Counted from the first letter of the stretch, positions 53,854 to 64,000 are shown. The stretch is DNA of 64,000 bases from Phytophthora sp. 'mugwort' (GCA_033558025.1 JAUCEF010000003.1:1452001-1516000), one strand, 5' to 3'. Notes: a model not told the origin generated them from the letters alone. Program-made: numbers and translations.

Positions 53854-53926
53854 CCGCCACTGTTGCCTAGTTGATAGACGCCTGTCGTTGATGCGGCAGA
53901 TCGAGGGTTCAAATCCGTTCGTGGTC
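53854..53926 (+). ncRNA. tRNA-derived SINE head or tRNA pseudogene
   Basis: Has a pol III internal promoter layout. Box A is TTGCCTAGTTG (53863-53873) and box B is GGTTCAAATCC (53906-53916), about 43 bases apart. The anticodon stem CTGTC/GGCAG pairs, but the loop has 8 bases, and the T stem has a mismatch. The acceptor stem pairs only in part (CGCCAC with GTGGTCG). A functional tRNA is therefore unlikely, and a tRNA-derived SINE or old tRNA copy fits better. Confidence 0.55.
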
Positions 53927-54148
53927 GCGTGGAAAGTGAAATCGCCATTTTGGTGAGTCTTGGTGCCGGGGTTCCAACAGCTTCAGGCATCTGGCGTACG
54001 TCCCCCACAATCTTCTACCTATAGCTACACTACTGCTTCCTCTAAGACATCCGCATTTGCGGGTGGATCCAGCGACGGTTTTGATATTGCCGTCGTCGTA
54101 TACTTGCGAGCCTTCTTCACTGGCATATTGGTTGTCTTGGCTGTTGGA

Positions 54149-55494
54149 CTACGCTTCCGGCCTACCTTGGCGCGCTTCACTTATTCCCACCTGCTTAAGC
54201 AGCTCGTGCGTTAGCAGTTTCCCCGCCACCGTCGCCGTGGTCCGTCTGCTGCTTCGTTTCTCACGCGGTGGCGGCAGAAGAAGGAGGTCGTTCTTTACTG
54301 CCTCCTCCGCCTTCAACCATGCTGCAGTCGTTACATTCTTCGGTGTCCCATTCCGCTGGAAATTGTTCAGATGCTCGGCCATGCGAGGCAGTGAGGGTGG
54401 GAACAGACCGCGCGCGCGAAAGCCAGATGCAGTGTTGGTCGAGAAGTTATAGGTTCGCCACGCCAGGCTCGCCAGATTTAACGCCATGGCCTTCGCGAGA
54501 GAAGATGGGCCATAGTCGCCGGCAAAGCTGCTCAGCAGAGCGCGAAGCTTCGCCTTAAACGAGCCAAACACTGCCACATCAAGAGGTTGAAAGAGATGAG
54601 TAGCGTCAGCTGGTAAACAAACGAGACGCACCTGGACTGCGTCCGCCGCTTTCAAAATAGACGGACTGTAGTGAGAGCTACAGCCGTCCATCACCAGCGG
54701 TCGTCGAATTGATGACGGCACCGAACTGCGAAACCGCGAAGCCATGTCTAGAACAGAGTCGCACTCACAAACCGGTATCTCTCGTCGTGATGGCGGCGCC
54801 GGGAACGCTGCACGTGTCCAGCACGTCGAGGCGAACTGTCTTGCCTGGCACGATAAATACCGGCGGCACAACTACGCTGCTAGCACGTCCACAGTCGACG
54901 ATTGTGCGGTGGAAGTTATCGTGGAGAGTTCTGTCGTCCAAACGTTCTTCGAACCCCGAACGGCGACGACTTTCTTGCGTCTCGAACGCGGTCTCGTCGA
55001 TGCTGAACACGCGGTTGCTGATAAGCTCTCTTGTATAATTAGCTTGGTCATCGTACCGAAGGGCCCATGCATCTGCGTAGTTCACATTATTTCGAACACA
55101 CGACAGAGTTCGATCCATTCGCGGTGTCAGCTCCGGATGTCGTGCCAGGAACCGATGATACCTACCGTCGCCTAGGCTGCTCTCAAACATGATCTCGCTC
55201 ACTGCACACGCCTTTACAATCACCTCCGGGCGAATTGATGGCACTCCAGTATGCTGGCGAGCAACACCCACTCAAAAAGACTTTGCTCTGGTTCCTGTGG
55301 CAGGAGCGGAGCAGGCCCACGCCGCCCTGGCTGTCGAGTCGCCCCCAGCTTTGCTGCCTCAACCCACTTGTATAGCATGCTGTACGGGATGTTGGTCCTC
55401 TTAGCGACCACCAGCTTTGCCTCACCCGATAAAAAGAACACTGAATAGCGTACCTCATTTCTTCGTCGCTGTAGTTGCCACGGCTTCCTGCCAT
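54149..55494 (-). pseudogene. pogo-like DDE transposase, nearly complete
   Basis: From the start MAGSRGNYSDEEMRYAIQC at 55494, the frame changes once and continues LSGEAKLVVAKRTNIPYSML (helix-turn-helix). It changes again to RPEVIVKACAVSEIMFESSL and GRYHRFLARHPELTPRMDRT (second DNA-binding unit). Then comes the core: RVFSIDETAFETQ (first Asp), and in a further frame RRPLVMDGCSSHYSPSILKA (second Asp), then PADATHLFQPLDVAVFGSFK (third Asp), and a basic tail with REKRSSRRTTATVAGK. All three catalytic blocks survive and only about three frame changes separate them, so this is the youngest-looking transposase in the window. Terminal repeats were not located. Confidence 0.75.
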
Positions 55495-55499
55495 TTTTT

Positions 55500-56043
55500 T
55501 TAGCTGCTTCCTAAATAGAAAGTAAGCTGGGACCAACCGATCAACGCAGGTTTTGTGGGTCAGCATCCATTCGTTTTTCGACCAATCGAAGTCATTGAAT
55601 ACGATTATACTAAGCTGCTCAATTCTACTAAACTGGCAATTTACATTAAGTGGAAGTTTGGCTCATATTTGTCGCTAAGGAATAGAAATATGGACGTTTG
55701 CGCGATTTTGTCCGCTGCAAATTTGATGGATGGGTAATGCCTTCAACAGCCGGGAAAAGATGCTGGCATTTTGTGCTGGACTAGTGTTGATGCTAGCGTC
55801 GCAGATGGATGGAACGGCGTATGTCAGCCACTGTAGTTAGCTGGGTGGGTAGCGACTGCAGAATCATCCTTGGGTTGCATCGCTTTGGAGCCTCGCAGTC
55901 TTCAATTAACCAAGTCCTGAGCACCCCGCCACAACGGACGCGGCACCAATAATCAGTAATCAGCTGAATCGATTCAACTGCTGGATGAAGGTGCTCCTCC
56001 CCCCCCTCAGTCCACGCGACACGACCCACGTCGTGCGCGGTGG
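55500..56043. other. no supported gene
   Basis: Only short frames. One is the minus-strand 55793-56059 (88 codons, VESIQLITDYWCRVRCGGVL), without recognised domain. It contains an 8-C run at 55999-56006. Confidence 0.35.
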
Positions 56044-57030
56044 TTGCGATTAAGCTCACAAGACCACGCAGCGGAAGGTCGCACCATCAGGGTCCCGCAA
56101 GTGTCGAGTCGGTCAACACATGTACATCAATCACTTGTTCTTCATGAACCAGTTCAAACAGCTCCGTGGTGGAAGTGTCACATACGAAATCAGGGGAGAA
56201 TTCAGTCGAGGAAGTGTGATGAAGAGGCCTGCCTGTACGCCATGGTCATCGAAAACTCTCCATCGGCCGGCCGCTGACCGATCCGAGCCAGCCACGCCGC
56301 GAACGACTGAAGCGCAGTCCCCAGGAGCCAGCGCCGCAGGTCGTTAGTGGCAGTGGCTTTGGCGTTACCATCAAGGAGCAAGCGATCTCGACCAAGTTGG
56401 TAAAGAAAACCTTCCGACTGGATTGCTTCCCAGTGCGAGTCTCGACCGATACGTTTATCTGTAGCCGAATTGCCTACGGCTTAGAGACACGCTCCCTACG
56501 ATGCATCTCGCGTTGATCGAGCACTTCGTCAACACGATGACCGGCGAACACGCCCTCGAGCTCACCGCACCCAAGTTGCACTCATGTATTGTCAAGGGGC
56601 CCTGCTCATGGGCTCAGCAGAAGTACGACGAAGAGACAGTGACAGCGACAGCGACAGCGACGAGAGTAACGACAGCGACAGCATTGACGGCCACAGCGAC
56701 GGCGATAAGAGTAGCGGCGGCGACGAGAGTAACGACGGCGGCAGTATTGACGACCTGGATATTGCAGGATATAGTATTCTCAATGCCCCCCCCTGTAGTA
56801 TTGCCAATGTAAGCTGTCGTTGTCATTGTCTTCTTCGCCATACTGCTGCTTTGACAATGCATGAGTGCAACTTTGGCGTGGTGAATTTGATGGCGGGTTC
56901 TCTCAGCTTCCGTGTTGTCACTGTCGCTGTGGTCATCGCTGTGGCCGTCGCTGTCACCCGGAATACCATCACCGTTACTGTGGCACGAGGATTAAAGAAG
57001 GATAACACGCAAATTGAAGCCTCGGCCTAA
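56044..57030 (+). pseudogene. fragmented unknown gene with Ser-Asp repeat
   Basis: Plus-strand pieces include INHLFFMNQFKQLRGGSVTY, SGSGFGVTIKEQAISTKLVK, KKTFRLDCFPVRVSTDTFIC and LALIEHFVNTMTGEHALELT, in changing frames. Then a (GACAGC)-type hexanucleotide stretch at about 56630-56760 encodes Ser-Asp repeats (SDSDSDSDESNDSDS). No family is recognised. The repeat stretch reads open in several frames and should not be taken as proof of coding. Confidence 0.35.
56630..56760 (+). repeat. degenerate hexanucleotide (GACAGC)n repeat
   Basis: Repeating GACAGC / GACGGC / AGCGAC units, open in three frames (Ser-Asp, Thr-Ala and the complement). It is followed by an 8-C run at 56786-56793. Confidence 0.8.
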
Positions 57031-58680
57031 CGACTCGTCTCGTCGCGGTACGCCTCTTGGGCTGCCTTGTTTTCTCTGTTCCGCCGGTCAAACGATGAGT
57101 TCGTCTCAGTGGTGTCGTCGAAAAGAGGATCCGCGGGCACGCGGTAACGAGTTGGCGCCTTCTTCTCCACATCATCGGCTCCAACTTGTAATCGAGACAC
57201 TGTGTTTCATCAATCACGTGGCTGTACGCCGCCACAACACGGTCCATGTCGAGATATCGATTGCGAGCAACCTTAGTCACCAAACGATTCGTTGTAACTG
57301 GGATGTCGTCTCACGAAATCGCGTTGCTGGCCACCATGTGAGCCAGCTGCAGTCTGAAGGCGCCTAATCCGCTTTTGCCGCGCGGTGGTGCCACCCGAGG
57401 GCGGCACTTGGCGCTGCAGGAGCATGGCATCCTTTGCCATACCAAACGATCCCTCGGCGTCCTGGAGCTTGTTTTTATCATCTCGAATCTTGGTCTGCGC
57501 AGCTTTAATGCTCGCGTCGCGATCGCTGTTGCAGGTCGCTGCGCAAGCGCATATTCCGCGCTCTACTTCTTGCAGCCGCGTATCAGGAGGTTTTCCGGGC
57601 ACGCGAAGTAAGTCGGCGGGATCTCCACTTTGCTCGAATTGGGCATTATTTATCGAGCTCAATACCCGTCATCAGGTGACAACGCTAGCCGTAGCGGAGA
57701 TGGAGGCTGATCTATTGTTGGGGGTCGTCATGGCGGAGCAGGACTCCTGATCGGCGGCGGCCTCACATATGCTGCAGCACGCAGTCTTCACTGCGTACGA
57801 GTTCATGGCTTTATCGGCGGCAGCCAGCCTTCCTGACTTTGCTCCGGCATCCCAATAACATCCCTGGACATCCTCCAGCTCGAACCCGAGACTTTCCCTT
57901 GTTTCGTCCTTATCCTGATTATCGCATTCATGTAGACGATCTTGCTCTTCGGGTGCTGCTGCTTCTTGTGAGCCTGCTCGATTTTCTATAGTCGCCTTGA
58001 GCAAGGCGCGGATGCTGGAGGCGGCGCGATCCAGCACCCCCTGCTGGTGGTCTAGGGATTTTCTTTGTCGCTCGAGCGCTTGCTGCCGATATCTGCCGAT
58101 GAAGGCGAGGTACATATGGTGAATCTGCTCGACGAGGATGAAGTAGTCGCAGAACAGGTGGCCGGGCCCTTTGAATTTCCGAATACGCATCAGCAGTCGC
58201 TTGGACGCGTCCGGTTGCAGGAAGTATCGGATTCCTTTCGAGGTCGTCGTGTAGTCAACTCCGGCGCGAGGTCGTGACCTTCGAGGAAGCCCTTGACCTT
58301 GTTACTCTTCGTGCTAACCACGCCGAACTCAACCAGTTTCTCGAACAGGACGACGAACTCGTTCACGACGCCCGGGTCCGCGATGGTCCTGAAGTACGCC
58401 GTGAACGAGAGGTCTTGTTCCGGCGCTTAGGTCTTGCGAAACAAGTCGAAGTAGTCTCGGTACGAGAGCTCCGAACGCTGCGACCTCAACAGCTGCTCAT
58501 TGAAGTACGGAAGTTCCAGCACCATTTGCCGGACGACTTGGAGCACCGCCGTGCTGAACGCGGCGATGTTGAGCGGGGCGTCGATGGTGCACTTGAACTT
58601 CCTCGTCTTGAACACGTCGTTTGTGCCGATCAAGAAAAAGTGGCGGGGGCGATGAGACTTCATTACCACGCGACAGCCAG
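56980..58680 (-). pseudogene. decayed multi-segment gene, unrecognised
   Basis: Read from 58680 leftward: MKSHRPRHFFLIGTNDVFKT, RKFKCTIDAPLNIAAFSTAV, RQMVLELPYFNEQLLRSQRS, DYFDLFRKT. After a frame change: EQDLSFTAYFRTIADPGVVN, EFVVLFEKLVEFGVVS. After another: HLFCDYFILVEQIHHMYLAF, IGRYRQQALERQRKSLDHQQ, LLKATIENRAGSQEAAAPEE. Then DASIKAAQTKIRDDKNKLQD, and at about 57280-57200 RYLDMDRVVAAYSHVIDETQ. The order of segments is consistent with one protein of over 500 residues, globular then coiled-coil. I recognise no transposase, retroelement or cellular family. It may be a remnant of a virus-like or mobile element, or an oomycete-specific gene. Confidence 0.45.
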
Positions 58681-58789
58681 ATCATTGTCAACAAGACCAA
58701 TGACGCTGGCGTCGAAACAGACTGCGCCGTGTTTACACTTTTTTCATTTTTCGTTGCGCCGATTATGTGATGCTTATGAAAAACAGCAG

Positions 58790-59224
58790 TAGTAACTAAT
58801 GAAAAGTTTCATTACGGACTTTCATAATGTTAAGCCTCTTTTTGTTGTATCCCAAATTTTGACTATAACCAATAATAAAAACACTGTCGAAAATGCCGCA
58901 GCCGCAGCGGGTCCCTGGATAGCTTGGGGCGTCGCCGGCGCCACGACAAGTCGCCCTAGAGCCGGCGACATTGTCGCTCCGTGTCCTCGTCTCGTCTCTC
59001 TCTTTCTGATGCGTTGCAGGAGCCGTCACAGCCGCAGCAGGAGATGATAACGGAGCCGCCGGCGTAGTTCCTACAGCCGCAGCAGGAGCTGCAGAGTGTG
59101 TCGTTGGTGCGTGGCCCGGTGTGTCGACGTCTATCTAACTCCCGATCTACATCGCGTAGGGCAGACGAGGGTACCAGGGAAGATAAGTTAGGACTTCCAA
59201 TACAACCAGGAAGGAGATAACACA
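58790..59224. other. no supported gene
   Basis: No ORF with recognisable motifs. CCGCAGCAGGAG-type short repeats occur at 59025-59090 (three copies of CCGCAGCAGGAG or a variant). It presumably includes the promoter of the small 59225 gene. Confidence 0.4.
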
Positions 59225-59462
59225 ATGCCACACTTAAGCAAAGAGGAACAGATGAAGCTGCTGCTTGGCTTCAGAGACTTCGACCAGGAGGAGAACCTCA
59301 AGATCGCAGCGGTGGGTACGACGCGACGCGATACCAAGAGTGAATACTGACAGTATATGAATCGCAGAGGTGGCTTCAGCCGCAGTCCTGATAGATGAGG
59401 CCATAGGAGCAAAACGGACAGAGGAGAGGCACACTCGAATGGTAGGCATCTCGCCTATTTGA
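59225..59462 (+). CDS. small spliced gene, hypothetical
   Basis: The proposed join(59225..59315, 59368..59462) encodes 61 residues: MPHLSKEEQMKLLLGFRDFD then QEENLKIAAVEVASAAVLID and EAIGAKRTEERHTRMVGISPI. The 52-bp intron begins GTACGA, has a good branch site TACTGAC and ends CGCAG, and its removal keeps the frame. A further donor, GTAGGC, follows RHTRM, so there may be another exon. The 3' end overlaps the end of the minus-strand WW/LRR pseudogene by 8 bases. The family is unknown. Confidence 0.45.
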
Positions 59463-62400
59463 AGTTTTGAATGCACTTCTGTGCGTTGATGGTTCTCCCC
59501 CATCTCCATCTGCAGATTGGCGCGGATCTCACGCTTAAATCTCGTGCTCTGGCCAAGAAATTGCGACTGCGTGCGTTGATCTCGTCACATGGTGCTGCTA
59601 CACGCTTCCTCTCGGCTCGCAATGCTTCTTTCGGCGCTTCACAGTCAAGTCGGAATTGCTCAGCTGGGGGTAGCAGTTTGATGGTACTGGGAAGCTTTTG
59701 GTTACAAACTTTCTTCTTGGCAGTAGCAGCGGCGAAAGCTTGAGCATAAACATCAAGGACTTCTGGTCGTCGAGCAAGCCCCGAACCAACCTCAATATTG
59801 AAGGCACGAAGGACTGCAGCGTCATCGACACTGTAGCCTGCTTGTTCAGCTTCCCAGACGTAACTATACTCACGTTCCAGCCTTCCAACACTGTTGCTAT
59901 CGTGCTGGATTGGGTAGTGGAAATAGCGTGGTGTAAGTCTGCGATGGCAGATGGAAGCTGCCCAAGGCCGCGATATGCCTCGGCACGACACAAGAAGAGG
60001 TGAATGCTGGCCTTTGGGATGGTTAATATGTGCTGTGCGTCATCAGCTACGGCTTCTTGCTGGTTATACATATACATGTCGTCGGGATCTGGGAGTGGAG
60101 CATGAACACCTTTTAGAGCTGTCAGGTTGTTGATGGCTTCAGGATACTGATGCAGTGCCATATGAACAAGACCTTTTGAGGTGATAGGCGTTGGGCGCTC
60201 GACACACTGCAACTTAATCGCTTCGTGGAGGTCTTTCAGTGCTCCATTCACACACGTTTGGACGTGACCGCTTCAGTTCGCCTGCTTACTGCCTTGATGT
60301 ATGTTTCCCTCACGGAGTCTTCAGGTTGTGCGTCATTGTTGTCTGGAGCTGATGTTGGGGAGATTCTGGTCTCTCCACTCCAAGGGATCGTTCTTCTGCT
60401 TCGTCTTCAGTCGAAATTGACGAGTGTGAATCAACTCTATTCCATGCATCCCTTGCTTACAGGAGCTGATCACAGCTGAAGCTTCAGCGATCACTTGACT
60501 TGCGTTCTTCAGCTAGTTTTCAAAAGAAGGAGAATGCAGCAAGTCAGGATACGTCACCGAACATGCATACGACAAGGAAGACTTACCAGCATGAAGCGAC
60601 AGAATCCGCGTTTATAGTACAATGGGGGGCTCTCGAAGTACTGCTCGACGTAAGGGAGGGTCTTCTCCTGGACTATTAACTGCGACAGGAGCTCTTTTGC
60701 TTTGCTACAGTCTCCAGTGTCCACACATTTTAACGCAAGAGCGAAGCGATCTCAGTGGTCCTGATACTGCTGAGCCGTGAACGGATTGTTGGAAAAATCA
60801 CGGAAGTTTTTCATGTGGAAAACCGCTGAAGGTTCAGCCGCCAATATATTGTCGTTAACATACAGCGATTGCAGCTGGGTCAAGTTCATCAGCGATGTTG
60901 GCAACGAGCGCAGCCAATTGAAGGAGACGTTCAACCTCGTCACTGCACGAGATTTCCCAGGCCTAGTGGCAAGTGGTCGAGTTGGTTGTGGTCACATTTA
61001 CAACTGGCGTAGACGGGGAAGCCGCGTAAGCGCGTCTGAGAACTCCTGTAGTGCGTTCGTGCTGAGGCACAAGACCTCAAGTCTACGAAGGTGCGAAAGT
61101 TCAGTGGGAAGAACTCGCAGTGAATTGCTCGAGAGATCCAAGTGCTGTAAGTGGCTGCAATACAGCAATACAGCCAAAAGTACCTGTGTGAGGTAATTTG
61201 CAGCCAGCGTAAGCTCCTGGAGCGTATCTTGCATCGTGGCGTGGCCTATGAGCAACGGGAATTCCTGCAGTGTGTTCTGACACAGTCGAATCGTTTGAAC
61301 TGGTGAGTCTTTGAGGAGTCTAGTGATTCAAAGACTCACCGGTGTCGGAAAAAAGCTTCAAGGTTGATGAGCTTTGGGTTGCTATCGAGATCGAGATGCT
61401 GTAGTTGGCTTAGTGCACCAAACTCCTTGGGTATCAATCTCAGCTGGTTGGAATAGAGTTTGAGTGTCTCGGGAGTCTGCAGTGCTCCGATGCTTTCGGG
61501 GAGTGTTAGCAAGCATTTATGTGCCAGATCCAGCTCCTGTAAATGAACCAGATTACCAATAACTTCTGGAAGTGCACGCAGTGGTGAAGCACCATTTGTT
61601 GCAGAGAAGTCAGACCGGAGATTTCGTCACTGAGTGAGGCCAGGTGATTGTTTGACAAGTCCAGTAGCGAGAGTTCATTACATTTCTCAATCGATTTCGG
61701 GACTTCCACGAGTCGATTATTGTTCAAGAGCAGCACTTGCAGCTTCCCTAAAAGGTCCACACCGAGTTGCCACTCCCGCGTCTCTCGAAGCAGCTTGAAG
61801 TCTCTTTCCACGTACGGCAGCTCCTTCAGACGATTGTGGGAGAGGTCTAAATACCGAATTTCTCGGAGTTTCCACAGCTTTGGAGGGAACGACTGGATTA
61901 AGTTATGCGACGCTCGAATCGAGGTGAGAGTGGTCGTTTTGCAGATATGACGGGAGCCGAGTGAGTTGATTGCGGCTAACATCAAGCTCCTCGAGATGAA
62001 TCAAGTCCTGGATTCCAGATGGAATTCGTGTCAAACAATTATTGGAAAGTACGAGTTTAGTCAAAAACTACAGATTCCAGATATGAGACGACAATTTCCA
62101 AGCGTCGAGTCCGCTCATATCCAGTAACAACTGAGCCTCTGGACCTGTATTCTCAGCAGCATCGACAATCTGTTGAGCTTTGGAGCGAGGGTATTTACGC
62201 TGCGTCTTCCTCTTGGTCGCTTCGTTTAATTCAGCTTCCCCATCTTCCTTCACGACCATCGCCACTGCAACTTCTTCCCCTTCGGCCATCTCGTCAGCGT
62301 CCTGTTGGAATCCTTCAAAATCATCATCGTCGTCGTCGTCACCATCGCCGACCTCTTCGTCTTCCTCGGCGCCTCCGTCATCAAGGATCCGAAGCGGTCC

Positions 62401-62880
62401 AAACAGTGCAGGCTTCGTCCACGATGAAGTGTTGGTGCCCAGATCGGTATACAGTATTTTCCCCGAATCTGGGTCAATGGTGCACCGGTACCGAGCCTTC
62501 ACTACGCGGCGAGCTTGCTTGCGCTCTGTAGCACGTCGAAACATGGATTGGAGGCGTACTACAGCGAAGATCAGATATGAGAGGTCAACGTCTTCTTCCG
62601 CTTGATCGGGTGCGTCCAAGTCGTCTCGCCAGGGTGGATATTGTAGTAGTAAATTGTCTGCGAGGCTTCATCGAAAATCTGCTGCCACAAACTTTTAGTA
62701 GGACACGCTGGGGCTTCAGACGTTGCCTCTCCTGGCAATCCTGGGGTTGTATCACAGGGCAGATCAGGTACTGGGTTTCATCTTTGCAGGTAAAGAAAGT
62801 CTTGTTGGTATGTACAGTTGATTGAAGTAGTAGGACCGGTTAGAGGCCTCATCGTACGCTTCTTCCCATGCGGAGCTCAT
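59455..62880 (-). pseudogene. WW-WW-IQ-LRR-TPR protein gene, broken
   Basis: From 62880: MSSAWEEAYDEASNRSYYFN (first WW domain), SLWQQIFDEASQTIYYYNIH with PGETTWTHP (second WW, about 62705-62620), and an IQ motif LQSMFRRATERKQARRVV (about 62560). An acidic stretch follows, then many leucine-rich repeats (IRYLDLSHNRLKELP, LLLNNNRLVEVPKSIEKC, LDLSSNSLRVLPTELSHL, LNVSFNWLRSLPTSLMNL). TPR-like helices come last (ALALKCVDTGDCSKAKEL, HMALHQYPEAINNLTALK, AEAYRGLGQLPSAIADLH). Breaks include a TAG at 62068-62070 inside WNL-stop-FLTKLVLSNN, an extra A in a 4-A run near 61955, shifts near 62600, 61590, 60985, 60955 and 59875, and a 20-base insertion at 61320-61339. The gene would have been a scaffold or signalling protein. 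Confidence 0.75.
61302..61340. repeat. perfect 13-bp-arm palindrome inside the LRR pseudogene
   Basis: GGTGAGTCTTTGA (61302-61314), loop of 13 bases, TCAAAGACTCACC (61328-61340). On the coding (minus) strand, removing exactly 20 bases (GTGAGTCTTTGAATCACTAG, 61339 down to 61320) restores the LRR frame. The second arm is therefore the inserted copy of the first. Confidence 0.8.
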
Positions 62881-63700
62881 AGTTCACAGTCAAGGGCCGC
62901 AAAAACAAGTATTGGAAGATTTTGCGTCTCTCCAGGCACCACTTTCAAAACGAACACTAAGTTGTATCCTATAGATAATCTGGTTTCTGGGTGTATTGCT
63001 GTGGATGTTATCCTTTTGGTCGTTGTTTTGTTCGTTTATCAATGCTCGGCTCGTCGTGTGTGTGTTTTCTTACATGTAAATACTTCCAACTCAATCGTTA
63101 ATGTATTTCACTTTTTGATCCGGCTGGCCAGATACAGACTATCCTCTCGCCCGTAATATCCAAAATTGTGATACTCCAGATAGGGATAGTTGGGTTTCCG
63201 ATTATTTCGAATAGCAGATCAACCTCTACCTCTCGTTTCTAGTTTGTAATACAAAATGCACGAATATCCAGATCTGAGGGGAAATTCCGTTTGCATACGC
63301 ACTACCGTAGAAGTCCCGCAGCGAATTCTGCTGTTTGCGACCCATTTACGTCCTATCTCCTCTCCGAACGCGGGCTGTACTGCTGTACACTCTTGAAGAG
63401 ACCCTCATCGCATCTGCGCTTATAAAGAGGTGGGCCAACCATTGAAGCTGTGGTGACAGCAGCGACGTTTCCATCGTTAAAGTCGTCACCTTCTAGATCA
63501 TTCGAGTTGAGTCAATGTAATCATCTTTTACAGTTTTATATGAAAATTGTTTAAGAATGCTTTCTTACTTAGATGCTTTCAGTAATTATCCAACATAAAT
63601 TCAGCTACTCGGCTATGCTTTTCAACAACCGATACACCAGAGATTTACCCTTCTCGGTCCTCAAGTACTACTGTAGTTAGATCCTCGCATTTTCGAAATA
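62881..63700. other. intergenic, no supported gene
   Basis: AT-rich. The 62818-63156 (+) frame is an unrecognised, partly hydrophobic reading. No RNA gene seen. Confidence 0.4.
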
Positions 63701-64000
63701 ACTCAACTCAACTCAACTCAACTCAACTCAACTTAACTCAACTCAACTCAACTCAACTCAACTCAACTCAACTCAACTCAACTCAACTCAACTCAACTCA
63801 ACTCAACTCAACTCAACTCAACTCAACTCAACTCAACTCAACTCAACTCAACTCAACTCAACTCAACTCAACTCAACTCAACTCAACTCAACTCAACTCA
63901 ACTTAACTCAACTCAACTCAACTCAACTCAACTCAACTCAACTCAACTCAACTCAACTCAACTCAACTCAACTCAACTCAACTCAACTCAACTCAACTCA
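63701..64000. repeat. (ACTCA)n pentanucleotide satellite, runs off the window
   Basis: Sixty consecutive ACTCA units, with single-base variants ACTTA at 63731 and 63901, exactly 170 bases (34 units) apart. The array continues beyond base 64000. It is not the TTTAGGG-type oomycete telomere. Confidence 0.95.

Noticed and set aside
53854..53926. Functional tRNA gene
   Set aside because: The anticodon loop has 8 bases, and the acceptor and T stems mismatch; a SINE or pseudogene is more likely.
56592..56862. Several ORFs over the hexanucleotide repeat
   Set aside because: A GACAGC repeat is open in most frames, so the ORFs are not evidence for genes.
63701..64000. Telomere
   Set aside because: The unit is ACTCA, not the TTTAGGG type expected for oomycetes, and there is no polarity change at an end.

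Overview
This is a nuclear window from a filamentous eukaryote, most likely an oomycete of the Phytophthora/Peronosporales type. Three observations support that. The intact genes have GT-AG introns of only 64-110 bp. They encode conserved eukaryotic proteins (CNOT9/Rcd1, an Arp4-like actin-related protein, a TCP11-domain protein). The spaces between them are packed with decayed transposons of superfamilies common in oomycete genomes (hAT, PIF/Harbinger, MULE, several pogo-like families, IS630/Tc1, mariner, chromodomain Ty3/gypsy). The species cannot be told from the sequence.

Layout. 0-7 kb: stacked transposon relics, including a pogo-like element whose two ends and TA target duplication can be read (3412-5305). 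7.5-12.4 kb: a protein kinase (+) and an Arp4-like gene (-), about 2.5 kb apart. 13-22.5 kb: an IS630 relic, a conserved minus-strand ORF broken by one TGA, half of a second pogo family, a chromodomain Ty3/gypsy element (-), and a repeat carrying a nested mariner. 24.9-33.8 kb: two head-to-tail paralogous large membrane proteins (1703 and 1193 aa). The first has an acidic extension with four copies of a short FxR motif. 34-39.2 kb: a decayed Q-rich coiled-coil gene, a hAT relic and the second copy of the repeat seen at 21 kb. 39.4-46.2 kb: the gene-dense core, with an 8-exon EF-hand protein (+), a TCP11/IQ protein (+) and CNOT9 (-, 4 exons). 46.4-58.7 kb: more relics (pogo, hAT, a SET-domain pseudogene, a tRNA-derived SINE, a nearly complete pogo transposase, and an unidentified multi-frameshift gene). 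59.2-62.9 kb: a WW-WW-IQ-LRR-TPR gene that is clearly broken. 63.7-64.0 kb: an (ACTCA)n satellite running off the end.

The intact genes do not form a pathway. The kinase signals, Arp4 belongs to nuclear chromatin complexes, CNOT9 to the CCR4-NOT deadenylase, and the EF-hand and TCP11/IQ proteins suggest calcium/calmodulin-linked roles. The best candidates for something undescribed are the tandem membrane proteins with their repeated motif, the two unidentified coiled-coil relics, and the palindromes that appear to have been made by templated (snap-back) synthesis inside decaying genes. Coordinates of spliced genes come from reading frames and splice phases, not from expression data.
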